DNA of 29,407 bases from a virus, in IMG/VR virus record IMGVR_UViG_3300012350_000006, positions 1 through 29,407 of that record; one strand, given 5' to 3'. Below, piece after piece: positions 12,554 through 19,206 of this stretch. A model generated the notes under the pieces. The model was given only the letters and a program-made list of their open reading frames with translations, searched no databases and was not told the DNA's origin. Both the position numbers and the translations under genes were made by a program. The number at the start of each line of letters is the position of its first letter. Positions within the stretch are counted from its first letter, which is position 1.

Positions 12554-12880
12554 ATGACAGGAGCGAAATACGGGCTCGTTTCGGATGATCCAATTATGGA
12601 TCTACCTACAACTCAAGTTCCAGAGCGAGATTTAACAACCGAAAAAAATGCAGCTAAATTTTCACGTACTAAGGAATTTAAAACACTCAAGGAGCATCTT
12701 GAGGCTAGAATTGCTTTTTATCAGACATTCCTTCCCGATGGTCGGACACTCGAACAGGTGTCGGATATTGACGATATCGAACTCGGTGGCCACTGGCGGT
12801 CGGCTAATCTGGTTATCAAGGAATGCAGAATGATCATCGATAGCTATGAAAAAGCCCAGGAGGTAGTTGAGGGTGCTTAG
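12554..12880 (+). CDS. hypothetical protein between portal and scaffold, 108 aa
   Basis: ATG 12554 with TAGGAGAAAAGA upstream, nine bases after the portal gene. The first ~35 residues look unstructured. The rest is helical, with 'FKTLKEHLEARIAFYQTFLPDGRTLEQVSDIDDIELGGHWRSANLVIKECRMIIDSYEKAQ'. No membrane segment or enzyme motif. The position suggests a small head or head-assembly component. Confidence 0.65.
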   Translation: MTGAKYGLVSDDPIMDLPTTQVPERDLTTEKNAAKFSRTKEFKTLKEHLEARIAFYQTFLPDGRTLEQVSDIDDIELGGHWRSANLVIKECRMIIDSYEKAQEVVEGA

Positions 12881-12937
12881 TGTCGCAGTGGTAACAGAGA
12901 AATTGTTATTTTCTTCTAAACTAAAGAAAAGTTTGTT

Positions 12938-13198
12938 ATGACTGTGACGCCCACGATTAATCCTGAAGATTGGTACAAATTAATTGGAAAACCTGGGCCG
13001 ACTAGGGAACAGCATGGGAGCGAAGCGAGTGTGAGTGAGAATCTTGTTCCGCTAAAGCTCACCAATTGGCGGCTTGAGGGAAATATGCTTATGGCCGATT
13101 CGAGCCTAGGAACATATGGCCACAGGATACCGAGTGATCTTATTATGACGGGGTTAAATGAGGATGGTTTGCCTATTCTTAGGAAAGTTGTATTATAA
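12938..13198 (+). CDS. hypothetical protein, 86 aa
   Basis: ATG 12938, preceded only by a weak AAGAAAAG. The protein has a proline-rich N-terminus and a short beta-rich C-terminal half ('LKLTNWRLEGNMLMADSSLGTYGHRIPSDLIMTG'). A possible extended -10 (TGTTATTTT, 12904-12912) lies 25 bases upstream. Between portal and scaffold, it may be a structural accessory protein. Not recognised. Confidence 0.6.
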   Translation: MTVTPTINPEDWYKLIGKPGPTREQHGSEASVSENLVPLKLTNWRLEGNMLMADSSLGTYGHRIPSDLIMTGLNEDGLPILRKVVL

Positions 13199-13297
13199 GT
13201 TTAAGTGTCTCCCGACTTACGTGGGATAGAAAAAAATAAAGATGTCGCCCGATCTAGTACGAAGCACAACTTTGTCAATCGAGGGCTGGAGGACAAA

Positions 13298-14089
13298 ATG
13301 GCAGATCAAGAGGTAGATAATACTGAGGTAGTGGAATCTCCAAAGGGGGAGGAAGCAGTAGAGGAAAAGCCTCAAGAGCCAGAAGTCCAGGAAGAGGCCA
13401 ACGAAGAGCCTCAGGAAGTTGAAAACCAGGAAGAGCAGCCTGAACAAATCAAGGAACAGCCTCAAGAAGAGCGTGTTTCTAGGCGGGCAGAGAAACGGAT
13501 ACAGAGCCAATCGCTGAAGATTAAAAATCTTCTAGCGGAAAAGGCCGAGCTTGAGCGAAGATTGCCCGAGAATCCAAAGGGTCTGGACTACAGCAGAGAG
13601 CTTGAAGCTGATGATGAAACGATCAGTCGCTTGGATGCGGATCGTAAACAGTACGGAGAATCGGCTTATTCCCAGGGCCTAGAGCAGGCTAAGTCGCTGC
13701 AATTTCACACTCGCTTAGAGGTAGATGCCCCCAGGGTAGAATCCAAATATCCGCAGTTTAACGCTCAGGCAGAGGAATTTAATCCAGGTGTAGCCGATGC
13801 GATTAACTCCATGTATTTATCGGCGGTAGGGTATGATCCCAAAACCGATACAGTCCGTAATCCTAGCCTTCGTTACTCGGATTATGTGGGAGCTGTTATG
13901 GAACTCGTAGATGCAGCGGCTGGAGAGAAGGTTTCGAAGACTCAGAGAAATATTGTTAGCCAGGTAGCCAATACGGGTCTACGCCCAAGTGGCGGGACTG
14001 CAAAACAATTGAATCTAGAGCAGCCGGTAGAGCAGATGAGCGATGAAGAACTCAAGGCCTACGGGAAAAAACTCGGGATGCGAGTTTAG
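13298..14089 (+). CDS. capsid scaffolding protein (putative)
   Basis: I choose ATG 13298, with GGAGGACAAA directly upstream, over an earlier in-frame GTG at 13205. The first ~60 residues are an acidic Glu/Gln/Pro-rich tract. A basic coiled coil follows ('RRAEKRIQSQSLKIKNLLAEKAELERRLPE', ~65-95), then a helical body. This composition (acidic disordered start, coiled coil, basic end) and the place right before the major capsid gene are typical of phage scaffold proteins, which fill the prohead and leave before packaging. Assigned by position and composition. Confidence 0.75.
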   Translation: MADQEVDNTEVVESPKGEEAVEEKPQEPEVQEEANEEPQEVENQEEQPEQIKEQPQEERVSRRAEKRIQSQSLKIKNLLAEKAELERRLPENPKGLDYSRELEADDETISRLDADRKQYGESAYSQGLEQAKSLQFHTRLEVDAPRVESKYPQFNAQAEEFNPGVADAINSMYLSAVGYDPKTDTVRNPSLRYSDYVGAVMELVDAAAGEKVSKTQRNIVSQVANTGLRPSGGTAKQLNLEQPVEQMSDEELKAYGKKLGMRV

Positions 14090-14133
14090 TCTTAAAAGAA
14101 CGTTTTTATAAAAAATAAACAAAGGTAAATACA

Positions 14134-14994
14134 ATGGCTGCACCGACTTTGGGCACAAATGTAACTCGTTCAATCGCCCAAACAGCACAATATATTCAAG
14201 AACAGTGGACTCGGGATATCCAACAGCCGTTCGATAAAGAACTGCAAATGGCTAAACTGGTCCAGGACCGATCGGGAGATGTTCCGGATGGTGACACCCT
14301 AAACATTCCGTTTGTGGCCGGGATTAACGCCCGCGCCAAAGCCGCTAGTACTCAGGTGACATTTGACTCACCGGATGGTACTGCGATCTCGATGGCCATC
14401 GACAAGCACTACTACGCAGCGGTGCTGATCGAAGATATCGTCAAGTTTCAAGCTAAATATGACACCAAAAAGGCTTTTCAGCCTCGTATGGCAGAAGCTT
14501 TGGCTCGTCAGATCGACACTGATCTTCATGCGCTCTACGCTTCGGCTGGAACTTCGGTTTCAGCTGGTGCAGCGGTAGATGACGCGGATGTGATTGCGAC
14601 TGTCTATGCTTTGGACAATGCTAATACTCCGTCTTCGGATCGTAAGTTTGTGATTGGTCACAACACCAAGAGCGACCTTCTGGGCGTGAACAAGTACACC
14701 GCCTACGACCAGACCGGAAAGACTGGTAAGGCAGTGGATGGTTCTACGGGTCTTGTTGGAACTGTCTATGACCTGGATGTCTACCACTCGGGTAACGTGC
14801 CGACCTCAACCACTGGTCGTAACTTGGCCTTCCACAAGTCGGCCATTAACATCGCCCAGCAGTTGGCTCCGAAGTACGAGATGGAATATGTCGTTCGCGA
14901 TGTAGGCTGGAACGTGCTCTTGCACACGATTTATGGGGTAGGTGTTGAGCGGGCAGCTTCGGTGATCGAGGTGACGCGTACGACTGCTCCCTAG
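14134..14994 (+). CDS. major capsid protein
   Basis: ATG 14134 with AAAGG upstream; 286 residues. The opening 'TRSIAQTAQYIQEQWTRDIQQPFDKELQMAKLVQDRSGDVPDGDTLNIPFV' and the later 'IAQQLAPKYEMEYVVRDVGWNVLLHTIYGVGVERAASVIEV' look like the N-arm and the last domain of a HK97-fold coat of the kind seen in short-tailed phages. It follows the scaffold gene and is closed by a strong terminator. The gene stops with TAG. It forms the capsid shell around the DNA. Confidence 0.85.
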   Translation: MAAPTLGTNVTRSIAQTAQYIQEQWTRDIQQPFDKELQMAKLVQDRSGDVPDGDTLNIPFVAGINARAKAASTQVTFDSPDGTAISMAIDKHYYAAVLIEDIVKFQAKYDTKKAFQPRMAEALARQIDTDLHALYASAGTSVSAGAAVDDADVIATVYALDNANTPSSDRKFVIGHNTKSDLLGVNKYTAYDQTGKTGKAVDGSTGLVGTVYDLDVYHSGNVPTSTTGRNLAFHKSAINIAQQLAPKYEMEYVVRDVGWNVLLHTIYGVGVERAASVIEVTRTTAP

Positions 14995-15017
14995 ACAAAG
15001 CCAAAATCTAGCAATCT

Positions 15018-15038
15018 AGCCCCGAAAGGGGCTTTTTT
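15018..15038 (+). terminator. strong intrinsic terminator after capsid gene
   Basis: AGCCCC-GAAA-GGGGCT with a tetraloop (15018-15033) and six T to 15038. The T-run touches an extended -10 promoter at 15040. Confidence 0.95.
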
Positions 15039-15039
15039 G

Positions 15040-15048
15040 TGTTATAGT
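15040..15048 (+). promoter_or_regulatory. extended -10 promoter abutting the terminator
   Basis: TGT-TATAGT (15040-15048), one mismatch from TGnTATAAT, starts two bases after the terminator T-run. It would restart transcription for 15077. Confidence 0.55.
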
Positions 15049-15076
15049 TTATTTCACAAATAAGGGGTCAATTCTG

Positions 15077-15256
15077 ATGGCAAAGAACTGGATCGCAGGA
15101 GCTACTGAGCATTCACATGGCCAATTTAAAGCTAAAGCTCACAAGGCTGGTATGAGTACGGCGGATTATGCTAACAAAATGGCAAGTTCTCCGAGCAAGA
15201 CTGGAGCTCAGGCACGTTTGGCTCAGACACTAATGGGTTTTCACAAAGGCAAATAA
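15077..15256 (+). CDS. small basic protein after capsid, 59 aa
   Basis: ATG 15077; GGGG at 15064-15067 is a weak ribosome binding site. MAKNWIAGATEHSHGQFKAK... with a Lys/Ala-rich helical middle and 'SKTGAQARLAQTLMGFHKGK' at the end. It resembles the small 'WIAGA...K...RLAQTL' basic proteins that lie near capsid or portal genes in many phages, whose role is not known to me. A new promoter begins inside its 3' end (15238-15266). Confidence 0.7.
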   Translation: MAKNWIAGATEHSHGQFKAKAHKAGMSTADYANKMASSPSKTGAQARLAQTLMGFHKGK

Positions 15257-15266
15257 CCTTTATACT
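15238..15266 (+). promoter_or_regulatory. promoter before 15356 gene
   Basis: TTTTCA (15238-15243), 17-bp spacer, TATACT (15261-15266, five of six). It would yield a structured leader of about 85 bases. Confidence 0.55.
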
Positions 15267-15269
15267 GGG

Positions 15270-15355
15270 GATAACTCGCAGAGAAAAGCTCCGCAAAGGT
15301 GCCCGAGTATCACATAAAAAAGAGGATTTGCACCCTCTAAAAAAGGAAATATAAA
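15270..15355 (+). other. structured leader with competing pairings
   Basis: GATAACTCG (15270-15278) pairs with CGAGTATC (15304-15311) with one bulged A, closing a GC-GAG / CTC-GC hairpin. A second hairpin AGAGG/CCTCT follows (15321-15338). GGTGC (15298-15302) in the first can instead pair with GCACC (15330-15334) in the second, so the two folds may be mutually exclusive. The ribosome binding site AAAAGGAAAT lies directly after. Confidence 0.5.
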
Positions 15356-15886
15356 ATGGCTCTTGATAAGAAATCTCGATATATTGTCGATGGTACTGAT
15401 CAGGTATATACCGCTTCGACCCAAGCAGGTGTTGCCACCTCGACTGCCCTGGCTACAACTCAGACTGGTTTTACCCTGACGAACCCTTTCGGCTCAGGCA
15501 AGAATCTGGTTGTGCTCAACATTGATGTTGCCCCCACTACGGCCCCGGCCGCTGCGGCTACTTTGGTGGCTGCGGCTAACGTGAACACGATTGCAGCGGC
15601 AGTAACTCAGACAACTCCGTTGACGGTTCGTAGCGCTAAGCTAGGTGTATCTGGCACTGGTGCAGGGCTAGCTGCTTCAGCAGTAACGCTTCCAGCGGCT
15701 CCGGTAGTGGTTCGAGCTCTTGGTGGCCCGGTTGGAGCTACAACGCTTAACGGTGAGCCGGTTCACGATAAAGTAGACGGTGCATTGGTTTTGACTCCGG
15801 GCACTGCCTTGTCGGTTAACTCGCTAACTACCGCTATTTCGGCTGTCATTTCTATGACATGGGCTGAAGTAGATGCGTTCGCTTAA
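15356..15886 (+). CDS. Ala/Thr-rich structural protein (capsid-associated)
   Basis: ATG 15356 with AAAAAAGGAAATATAA upstream; 176 residues. It has no membrane helix, but long Ala/Thr/Val/Gly stretches consistent with a beta-sandwich built of many short strands. The N-terminus MALDKKSRYIVDGTDQVYTASTQAG is Lys/Ser rich. It ends 'ISAVISMTWAEVDAFA', a strand seen in other small head-surface proteins. Its own promoter and structured leader suggest high expression. Likely a decoration or head-surface protein. Assigned by position and composition. Confidence 0.65.
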   Translation: MALDKKSRYIVDGTDQVYTASTQAGVATSTALATTQTGFTLTNPFGSGKNLVVLNIDVAPTTAPAAAATLVAAANVNTIAAAVTQTTPLTVRSAKLGVSGTGAGLAASAVTLPAAPVVVRALGGPVGATTLNGEPVHDKVDGALVLTPGTALSVNSLTTAISAVISMTWAEVDAFA

Positions 15887-15909
15887 AGAATAGTTAAAGG
15901 AAAAATGAA

Positions 15910-16890
15910 ATGCCTTCAAGAAATGAACTTGTCATTCGCGGTAACGCGGTAGGCCTTACTGCCTCTAACTATCCGAACGACTCAAAATTTGAACAAAAGA
16001 TCTTGTACCTAGAGAAATTTGGTACAGCTTATACTGAGACACTTGGTGTCGGGACGTTAACCCAGAGCGGACCAGCTACTGCTGGTGACCAGATTTTAGT
16101 TGGTAATCGTACCTATACCTTCGTAATAGCTCTGACCGGCGTAAAAGCTAGTTCCACTATGACTAACGCGACTTCATTCTCGGATGGAGAGACCATACTT
16201 ATTGATGGTTTCATTTACACGTTTGTCACGACTATGGTAGCGACTGCTCCTAACCTGATTTTGATCGGTGCGAACGTAGCTGCCTCTCTCGACAACATGA
16301 AGCAAGCTATTAACCAGGGTGATACAGCTTGGCCTTCGGCTGCTACAAATGAGGGACGCGGTACTAACTGGTCAACTCAGACTGTACGACATCCTACTGT
16401 AACTGCTACGACCAATGGTGCAACCACTCAAGTTGTAGAGGCTCATGACTTCGGTACTGCTCCTAATAGTTTCCTTACGGCTGAAACTTGTGCTACTGGT
16501 GCGTGGACCGGAACTACCCTTAGTGGCGGCGTAGCTAATGTTCCCGATGAAATTAAGCTAACCGGTGTTGCGGCTACTGAGCTTGATATGCTCAAAGATG
16601 CCATCAACAATGGAGCTATCGCTGGGGTCGAAGGGACGGACTACTCATTTGGTACTAAGGCCCATACGCAGGTTACGGCTACTACTAATGGTGCAACAAC
16701 CCAGGTTGTGGCTTCTCGTAACTCCGCTTTCGATAACGCTAGCATTCCTACGACTGACCCCGTAGATACTGGTACTGTGTTCTCATGGGGAGCTACCACG
16801 CTGGCCTCGGGAGTGCGCGGGGTGATCGCGGCTAATACGACTACTTATGCTGGCTCCGCTGGGGTATCGGGAGATAAAAACCTTGTCTAA
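15910..16890 (+). CDS. structural protein with duplicated beta domain
   Basis: ATG 15910 with TTAAAGGAAAAATGAA upstream; 326 residues. The central domain has 'ETILIDGFIYTFVTTM...NLILIGANVAASLDNMKQAINQG', then a 'HPTVTATTNGATTQVVEAHDFG' segment. A second copy follows with 'ELDMLKDAINNGAIAG' and 'HTQVTATTNGATTQVVASRNS'. Phage surface and tail proteins often contain a similar YTF...LIGA..A.LDNL..AIN domain. The second copy lacks the first strands. Probably a virion surface or tail-associated protein. Confidence 0.65.
   Translation: MPSRNELVIRGNAVGLTASNYPNDSKFEQKILYLEKFGTAYTETLGVGTLTQSGPATAGDQILVGNRTYTFVIALTGVKASSTMTNATSFSDGETILIDGFIYTFVTTMVATAPNLILIGANVAASLDNMKQAINQGDTAWPSAATNEGRGTNWSTQTVRHPTVTATTNGATTQVVEAHDFGTAPNSFLTAETCATGAWTGTTLSGGVANVPDEIKLTGVAATELDMLKDAINNGAIAGVEGTDYSFGTKAHTQVTATTNGATTQVVASRNSAFDNASIPTTDPVDTGTVFSWGATTLASGVRGVIAANTTTYAGSAGVSGDKNLV
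16383..16728 (+). repeat. internal duplication in structural gene
   Basis: Two coding copies, one ending near 16460 and the other near 16728. They share the segment VTATTNGATTQVV and a matching helix (NMKQAINQG versus DMLKDAINNG) about 30 residues before it. The DNA copies differ mainly at third positions, so the duplication is old. Confidence 0.6.
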
Positions 16891-16906
16891 CGTGGAGAAA
16901 ACCGTC

Positions 16907-17056
16907 ATGACTAAAATGGGTAGAATGAAGCGAGTTATAGCTCCTAATTTTGCTGATTTAGGTAGCGCAGTTACACTTGCTCAAACTGAACCTAATCCAA
17001 AAAATCCGGATATTAACGATAAGAATGACGCCAATAAGCGGTATCGGGATCTGTAA
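16907..17056 (+). CDS. short basic hypothetical protein, 49 aa
   Basis: ATG 16907 with GTGGAGAAAACC upstream, preferred to longer in-frame starts that overlap the previous gene. MTKMGRMKRVIAPNFADLGS... is basic at the start and Asn/Asp/Pro-rich at the end ('NPDINDKNDANKRYRDL'). The next gene's ATG follows its stop directly. The same PDIN-containing element appears in the 17544 gene. Unknown role; probably a virion-associated small protein. Confidence 0.55.
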   Translation: MTKMGRMKRVIAPNFADLGSAVTLAQTEPNPKNPDINDKNDANKRYRDL

Positions 17057-17524
17057 ATGAGTACAAATATTCTAGATGGGTACAACTATGTTAAGGTCAC
17101 ACCTGGAGCTTTTACGGGAGGTACAAATGGAACTCGAGGGGATAAAGATTCTACGGGCGGTACAGCCTTTCCGCTGTTCTACACTACGGGAACTGTAAAA
17201 GTGATCGTGTGGGGCGAATGTACTAAGACGCTTGTAGGTGCCGGAACGCTTGAAGTGGGTATTACCGGTAATACAGCCTTGATTCTGCCTCAAGTAGCTG
17301 ATGCTACCACGATTGCCACTGGTGATACCTGGGTAGATGCTACGGTCGCTGAAGTAGGTGGCTTTGTTGCTACCTCTTTACCCGCTGCAACTTATCTCTG
17401 GGGAGATCGGACTATACAAGAGACTGCCGGTACGGCCGATATTACAGCCGGAGGATTAAATTACTCCTGCTTGTGGATACCTCTTTCGCCGGGTGCTACA
17501 GTTGTAGGCGCGGTAGCAAATTAA
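17057..17524 (+). CDS. structural beta-rich protein, 155 aa
   Basis: ATG 17057 directly follows the previous stop. Rich in Thr, Gly, Ala and Val, with strands such as 'VKVIVWGECTKTLVGAGTLEVGITGN' and 'NYSCLWIPLSPGATVVGAV'. No membrane or signal sequence. The composition is typical of capsid decoration or small tail proteins. It sits in the head/tail block with its neighbours. Specific family not recognised. Confidence 0.65.
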   Translation: MSTNILDGYNYVKVTPGAFTGGTNGTRGDKDSTGGTAFPLFYTTGTVKVIVWGECTKTLVGAGTLEVGITGNTALILPQVADATTIATGDTWVDATVAEVGGFVATSLPAATYLWGDRTIQETAGTADITAGGLNYSCLWIPLSPGATVVGAVAN

Positions 17525-17543
17525 GAAAGTAAGGGAGAAAATT

Positions 17544-17909
17544 ATGTTAAGCCGAGAAGTGACTACAAAAGGTGGAGTGACTAAAACAATAATGGCTGAT
17601 AACCCAGAGGAACTGGAGCAGGCAGTTAGAGCCGCTGAAGCCGAGGAAGCAAAGACTCAGCCGGATATCAACAATCCTGAAGATGGGAACAAAGTAGTTT
17701 CCCCCGATAATATTCATACTGACGCCCAGGGCGGTGGTCAAGTCGTCCAGGAAGCCGAACAGGCCGAGGAACAGTCGGAACAGCCTCAAGAAGAGGTAGA
17801 AGAGGTATCTGAACCACAAGAAGTACCACAGACTGGGGAGGTAGCTCCGACAGCCGAGGAAGTACCTGAAACTTCTGAGGAACAGCCTCAAGAAACTCCT
17901 AGTGTCTAA
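17544..17909 (+). CDS. acidic Glu/Gln/Pro-rich low-complexity protein
   Basis: ATG 17544 with AAGGGAGAAAATT upstream; 121 residues. The first ~35 residues are ordinary; the rest is disordered, with repeated Glu-Gln-Pro-Gln-Glu units. The composition matches the N-terminal tract of the scaffold gene. 'AEEAKTQPDINNPEDGNKVV' echoes the end of the 16907 protein. It may act in assembly or be a virion-associated linker. No catalytic motif is present. Confidence 0.6.
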   Translation: MLSREVTTKGGVTKTIMADNPEELEQAVRAAEAEEAKTQPDINNPEDGNKVVSPDNIHTDAQGGGQVVQEAEQAEEQSEQPQEEVEEVSEPQEVPQTGEVAPTAEEVPETSEEQPQETPSV

Positions 17910-17970
17910 GCATAAGATTTGCCCTAAGTGTAAAAAATCTTACCTAGCAGGCACGGAACACACCTGTTAA
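17902..17970 (+). CDS. 22-residue zinc-ribbon microprotein, GTG start
   Basis: GTG 17902 overlaps the end of the acidic gene. The peptide MSKHKICPKCKKSYLAGTEH ends in TC, with CPKC and HxxC, the four ligands of a minimal zinc knuckle. The ribosome binding site is weak (AAGAAA), so coupling to the upstream stop is needed. Stop TAA at 17968-17970. Small size makes this uncertain, but the ligand pattern is exact. Confidence 0.45.
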   Translation: MSKHKICPKCKKSYLAGTEHTC

Positions 17971-18004
17971 AATGACCCTGTGCTCCTCATGCACACTCGA
18001 AAAG

Positions 18005-18032
18005 AAGAGCCTTGTAACAACGGGCTCTTTTT
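18005..18032 (+). terminator. intrinsic terminator overlapping a promoter
   Basis: AAGAGCC (18005-18011) pairs with GGCTCTT (18023-18029), followed by T to 18032. The loop contains TTGTAA, the -35 box of the promoter for 18048. Confidence 0.9.
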
Positions 18033-18040
18033 GATATAAT
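18012..18040 (+). promoter_or_regulatory. promoter for GroES-like gene, nested with terminator
   Basis: TTGTAA at 18012-18017 (in the terminator loop), 17-bp spacer, and consensus TATAAT at 18035-18040 preceded by TGA (extended -10). The GroES start codon is at 18048, about where transcription should begin, so the mRNA may be leaderless. Confidence 0.75.
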
Positions 18041-18047
18041 CATAATT

Positions 18048-18299
18048 ATGAAAATCCTTAGAGATTTGGTGCTCATAAAAGCCGATAAACGACCCGACAA
18101 AACAGATTCAGGAATTCTCATCATGGAAGAGTGGAAGTCGCTACCGCCAACAGGGGAGATTTTAGCAATAGGGCCGCTCGTAAAAGAGGTTAAAGTGGGC
18201 GATCGGGTGATATTTGAGAGATTTGGCTCGATTATTCTAGAAAACGATGAGCGTGTCTGTAAAGAATCTCATTTGATGGGCGTGTTCGATGAGGCTTAG
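18048..18299 (+). CDS. groES: GroES-like co-chaperonin
   Basis: ATG 18048; 83 residues, slightly shorter than bacterial GroES (about 95). Visible family features: the N-terminal MKILRDLVLIKADKRPDKT, then the mobile-loop region 'DSGILIMEEW' that contacts GroEL, 'GEILAIGPLVKEVKVGDRVIFERFGS' as the barrel strands, and a C-terminal 'RVCKESHLMGVFDE'. It is shortened at the roof hairpin. It would cap the host GroEL ring, probably to help fold capsid or tail proteins, as phage T4 gp31 does. The lack of a ribosome binding site and the promoter spacing point to leaderless translation. No GroEL gene is in the window. Confidence 0.9.
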   Translation: MKILRDLVLIKADKRPDKTDSGILIMEEWKSLPPTGEILAIGPLVKEVKVGDRVIFERFGSIILENDERVCKESHLMGVFDEA

Positions 18300-18543
18300 T
18301 AAGCAGCTCAATACCTTGACTCGAAAAGACATGAGCGTTCTTCGGGAGGCTGATTCGATCAGGACACAGGTAAAAAAAGCTCCCCGGGGGATCCTGCGGG
18401 ATTACTCTCTGCAACATCGGGTAGAGATGAACTGGGACTTGAACGAAGAAAGTATTCGAGATCGTGTTTTTAGGCTTAAAGTAGACAATTATGAGGTTCT
18501 CTTGGACGCCGAGGAATTGCTTAGATATGTGAGGCTCGTATGA
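18289..18543 (+). CDS. hypothetical protein, 84 aa
   Basis: ATG 18289 overlaps the end of the groES-like gene by 11 bases. It is a basic helical N-terminus (MRLSKQLNTLTRKDMSVLREADSIRTQVKKAPRG) followed by an acidic region 'NWDLNEESIRDRVFRLKVDNYEVLLDAEELLRYVRLV'. No recognised domain. Its coupling with the co-chaperonin suggests the same regulation. The next ATG overlaps its stop. Confidence 0.6.
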   Translation: MRLSKQLNTLTRKDMSVLREADSIRTQVKKAPRGILRDYSLQHRVEMNWDLNEESIRDRVFRLKVDNYEVLLDAEELLRYVRLV

Positions 18544-18698
18544 CGCGAAAAGAAAAGGGTAAGATTCTGCTTTGGTCTGGAGCTGCGGTTGTAGTTTTAT
18601 TCCATGCTCTTTTACCCAGTCTTATCGGTCTCGTGATGTTTTTCTACGGCATCGATACTATCAGGCGAGAAAATAAAAAAGCTAAATCAGCTAAATAA
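18540..18698 (+). CDS. small membrane protein, 52 aa
   Basis: ATG 18540 overlaps the previous stop (ATGA). Charged N-terminus (MTRKEKGKI), hydrophobic run at residues 10-38 (LLWSGAAVVVLFHALLPSLIGLVMFFYGI), and a basic tail ending KKAKSAK. The hydrophobic part is long enough for one or two membrane passes. The layout is holin-like, but no lysis partner is next to it. Confidence 0.6.
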   Translation: MTRKEKGKILLWSGAAVVVLFHALLPSLIGLVMFFYGIDTIRRENKKAKSAK

Positions 18699-18725
18699 AA
18701 CTGCCCTGCCGATTACCTAACAGGG
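18690..18725 (-). terminator. terminator for 18754 gene, minus strand
   Basis: Minus strand CCCTG (18725-18721) pairs with CAGGG (18708-18704), then the tract CAGTTTTATTT. It sits between the ends of two convergent genes and may also slow plus-strand transcription. Confidence 0.6.
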
Positions 18726-18753
18726 AAGTCGTTTCTATTGTAACATTACTTCT

Positions 18754-19017
18754 TTAATCTCCGTATCTTTGTCGGGTTAAAATTTTCATAGAGTATCGTT
18801 CTGGGTAATTCTTCGTGGATGCGAGTTTGGCCCAGCGTTGGACTTTTGCCCATCCAAAGTGTTGTATGTGGCCAATGACTGCATGTTCGAATTGCGGATT
18901 TATCGAGAAGGGCAGTTCGCTTAAAAGTTGTTTTACTGTTTTATAACTGTTATCTGTTGGGTTTAAAACCTTCTGATAGCTGTTAACAGTTAACTGTTGT
19001 GTGGAGGACCAGGTCAT
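18754..19017 (-). CDS. lone minus-strand small protein, possible DNA-binding
   Basis: ATG 19017; 87 residues. A ribosome binding site is not clear (AAAGAAAG upstream). The N-terminus is polar, and the second half, 'SINPQFEHAVIGHIQHFGWAKVQRWAKLASTKNYPERYSMKIL', has a Phe-Gly...Val-x-x-Trp...Pro-x-x-Tyr rhythm. Helical replication-accessory and HTH-type proteins of phages often end with a similar segment. It has its own promoter (19175-19203), hairpin operator candidates and terminator, so it may be a regulator. Regulation and role are inferred. Confidence 0.6.
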   Translation of the reverse strand: MTWSSTQQLTVNSYQKVLNPTDNSYKTVKQLLSELPFSINPQFEHAVIGHIQHFGWAKVQRWAKLASTKNYPERYSMKILTRQRYGD

Positions 19018-19057
19018 GGGGGTTGATCTTTCTTTTTGACCCTGCTAACCTATAACT

Positions 19058-19165
19058 AGCGTCGTTCAAGAGAGCTCGTTACATAGCTAACGGGCTTTTT
19101 CTATTACAAAATTTGGCTGTACAAACAGTTTACGTAACCTGCGGCTTTGAACAGCGTCGCTCAAA
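19058..19165. repeat. 13-bp direct repeats in divergent promoter region
   Basis: AGCGTCGTTCAAG at 19058-19070 and AGCGTCGCTCAAA at 19153-19165 differ at two bases and are spaced 95 bp apart. They lie in the leader of the 18754 gene and could be half-sites of a regulator. Confidence 0.45.
19073..19100 (+). terminator. intrinsic terminator, plus strand
   Basis: AGCTCGTT (19073-19080) pairs with AACGGGCT (19089-19096), one G:T wobble, loop of eight, then a T-run to 19100. It would stop plus transcripts that run antisense through 18754-19017 before the next promoter. Confidence 0.75.
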
Positions 19166-19167
19166 GC
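19144..19167 (-). other. hairpin at predicted 5' end of 19017 transcript
   Basis: GCTTTGA (19144-19150) is perfectly complementary to TCAAAGC (19161-19167), with a ten-base loop. On the minus strand it starts seven bases after the -10 box. It could be a 5' RNA hairpin or an operator dyad. Confidence 0.6.
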
Positions 19168-19174
19168 TAAACTA

Positions 19175-19203
19175 ATTATACCCTCGCTTATTTTTGTTTG
19201 CAA
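19175..19203 (-). promoter_or_regulatory. promoter of the 18754 gene
   Basis: Minus strand: TTGCAA (19203-19198), 17-bp spacer, consensus TATAAT (19180-19175). It forms a divergent pair with the plus promoter at 19207-19215; the two overlap closely. Confidence 0.75.
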
Positions 19204-19206
19204 ATA

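Noticed and set aside
13205-13297. Upstream GTG extension of the scaffold protein
   Set aside because: ATG 13298 has GGAGGACAAA upstream; the upstream segment is basic and unlike the acidic N-terminus.
13217-13510. Minus-strand ORF opposite the scaffold
   Set aside because: A shadow of the Glu/Gln-rich tract; its Leu/Phe-rich product mirrors the codon bias.
15316-15343. Minus-strand terminator
   Set aside because: The AGAGG/CCTCT hairpin with a T-run on the minus strand has no minus gene to terminate, so I treat it as a plus-strand leader stem.
17547-17891. Minus-strand Leu/Phe-rich ORF
   Set aside because: A shadow of the low-complexity acidic gene at 17544-17909.
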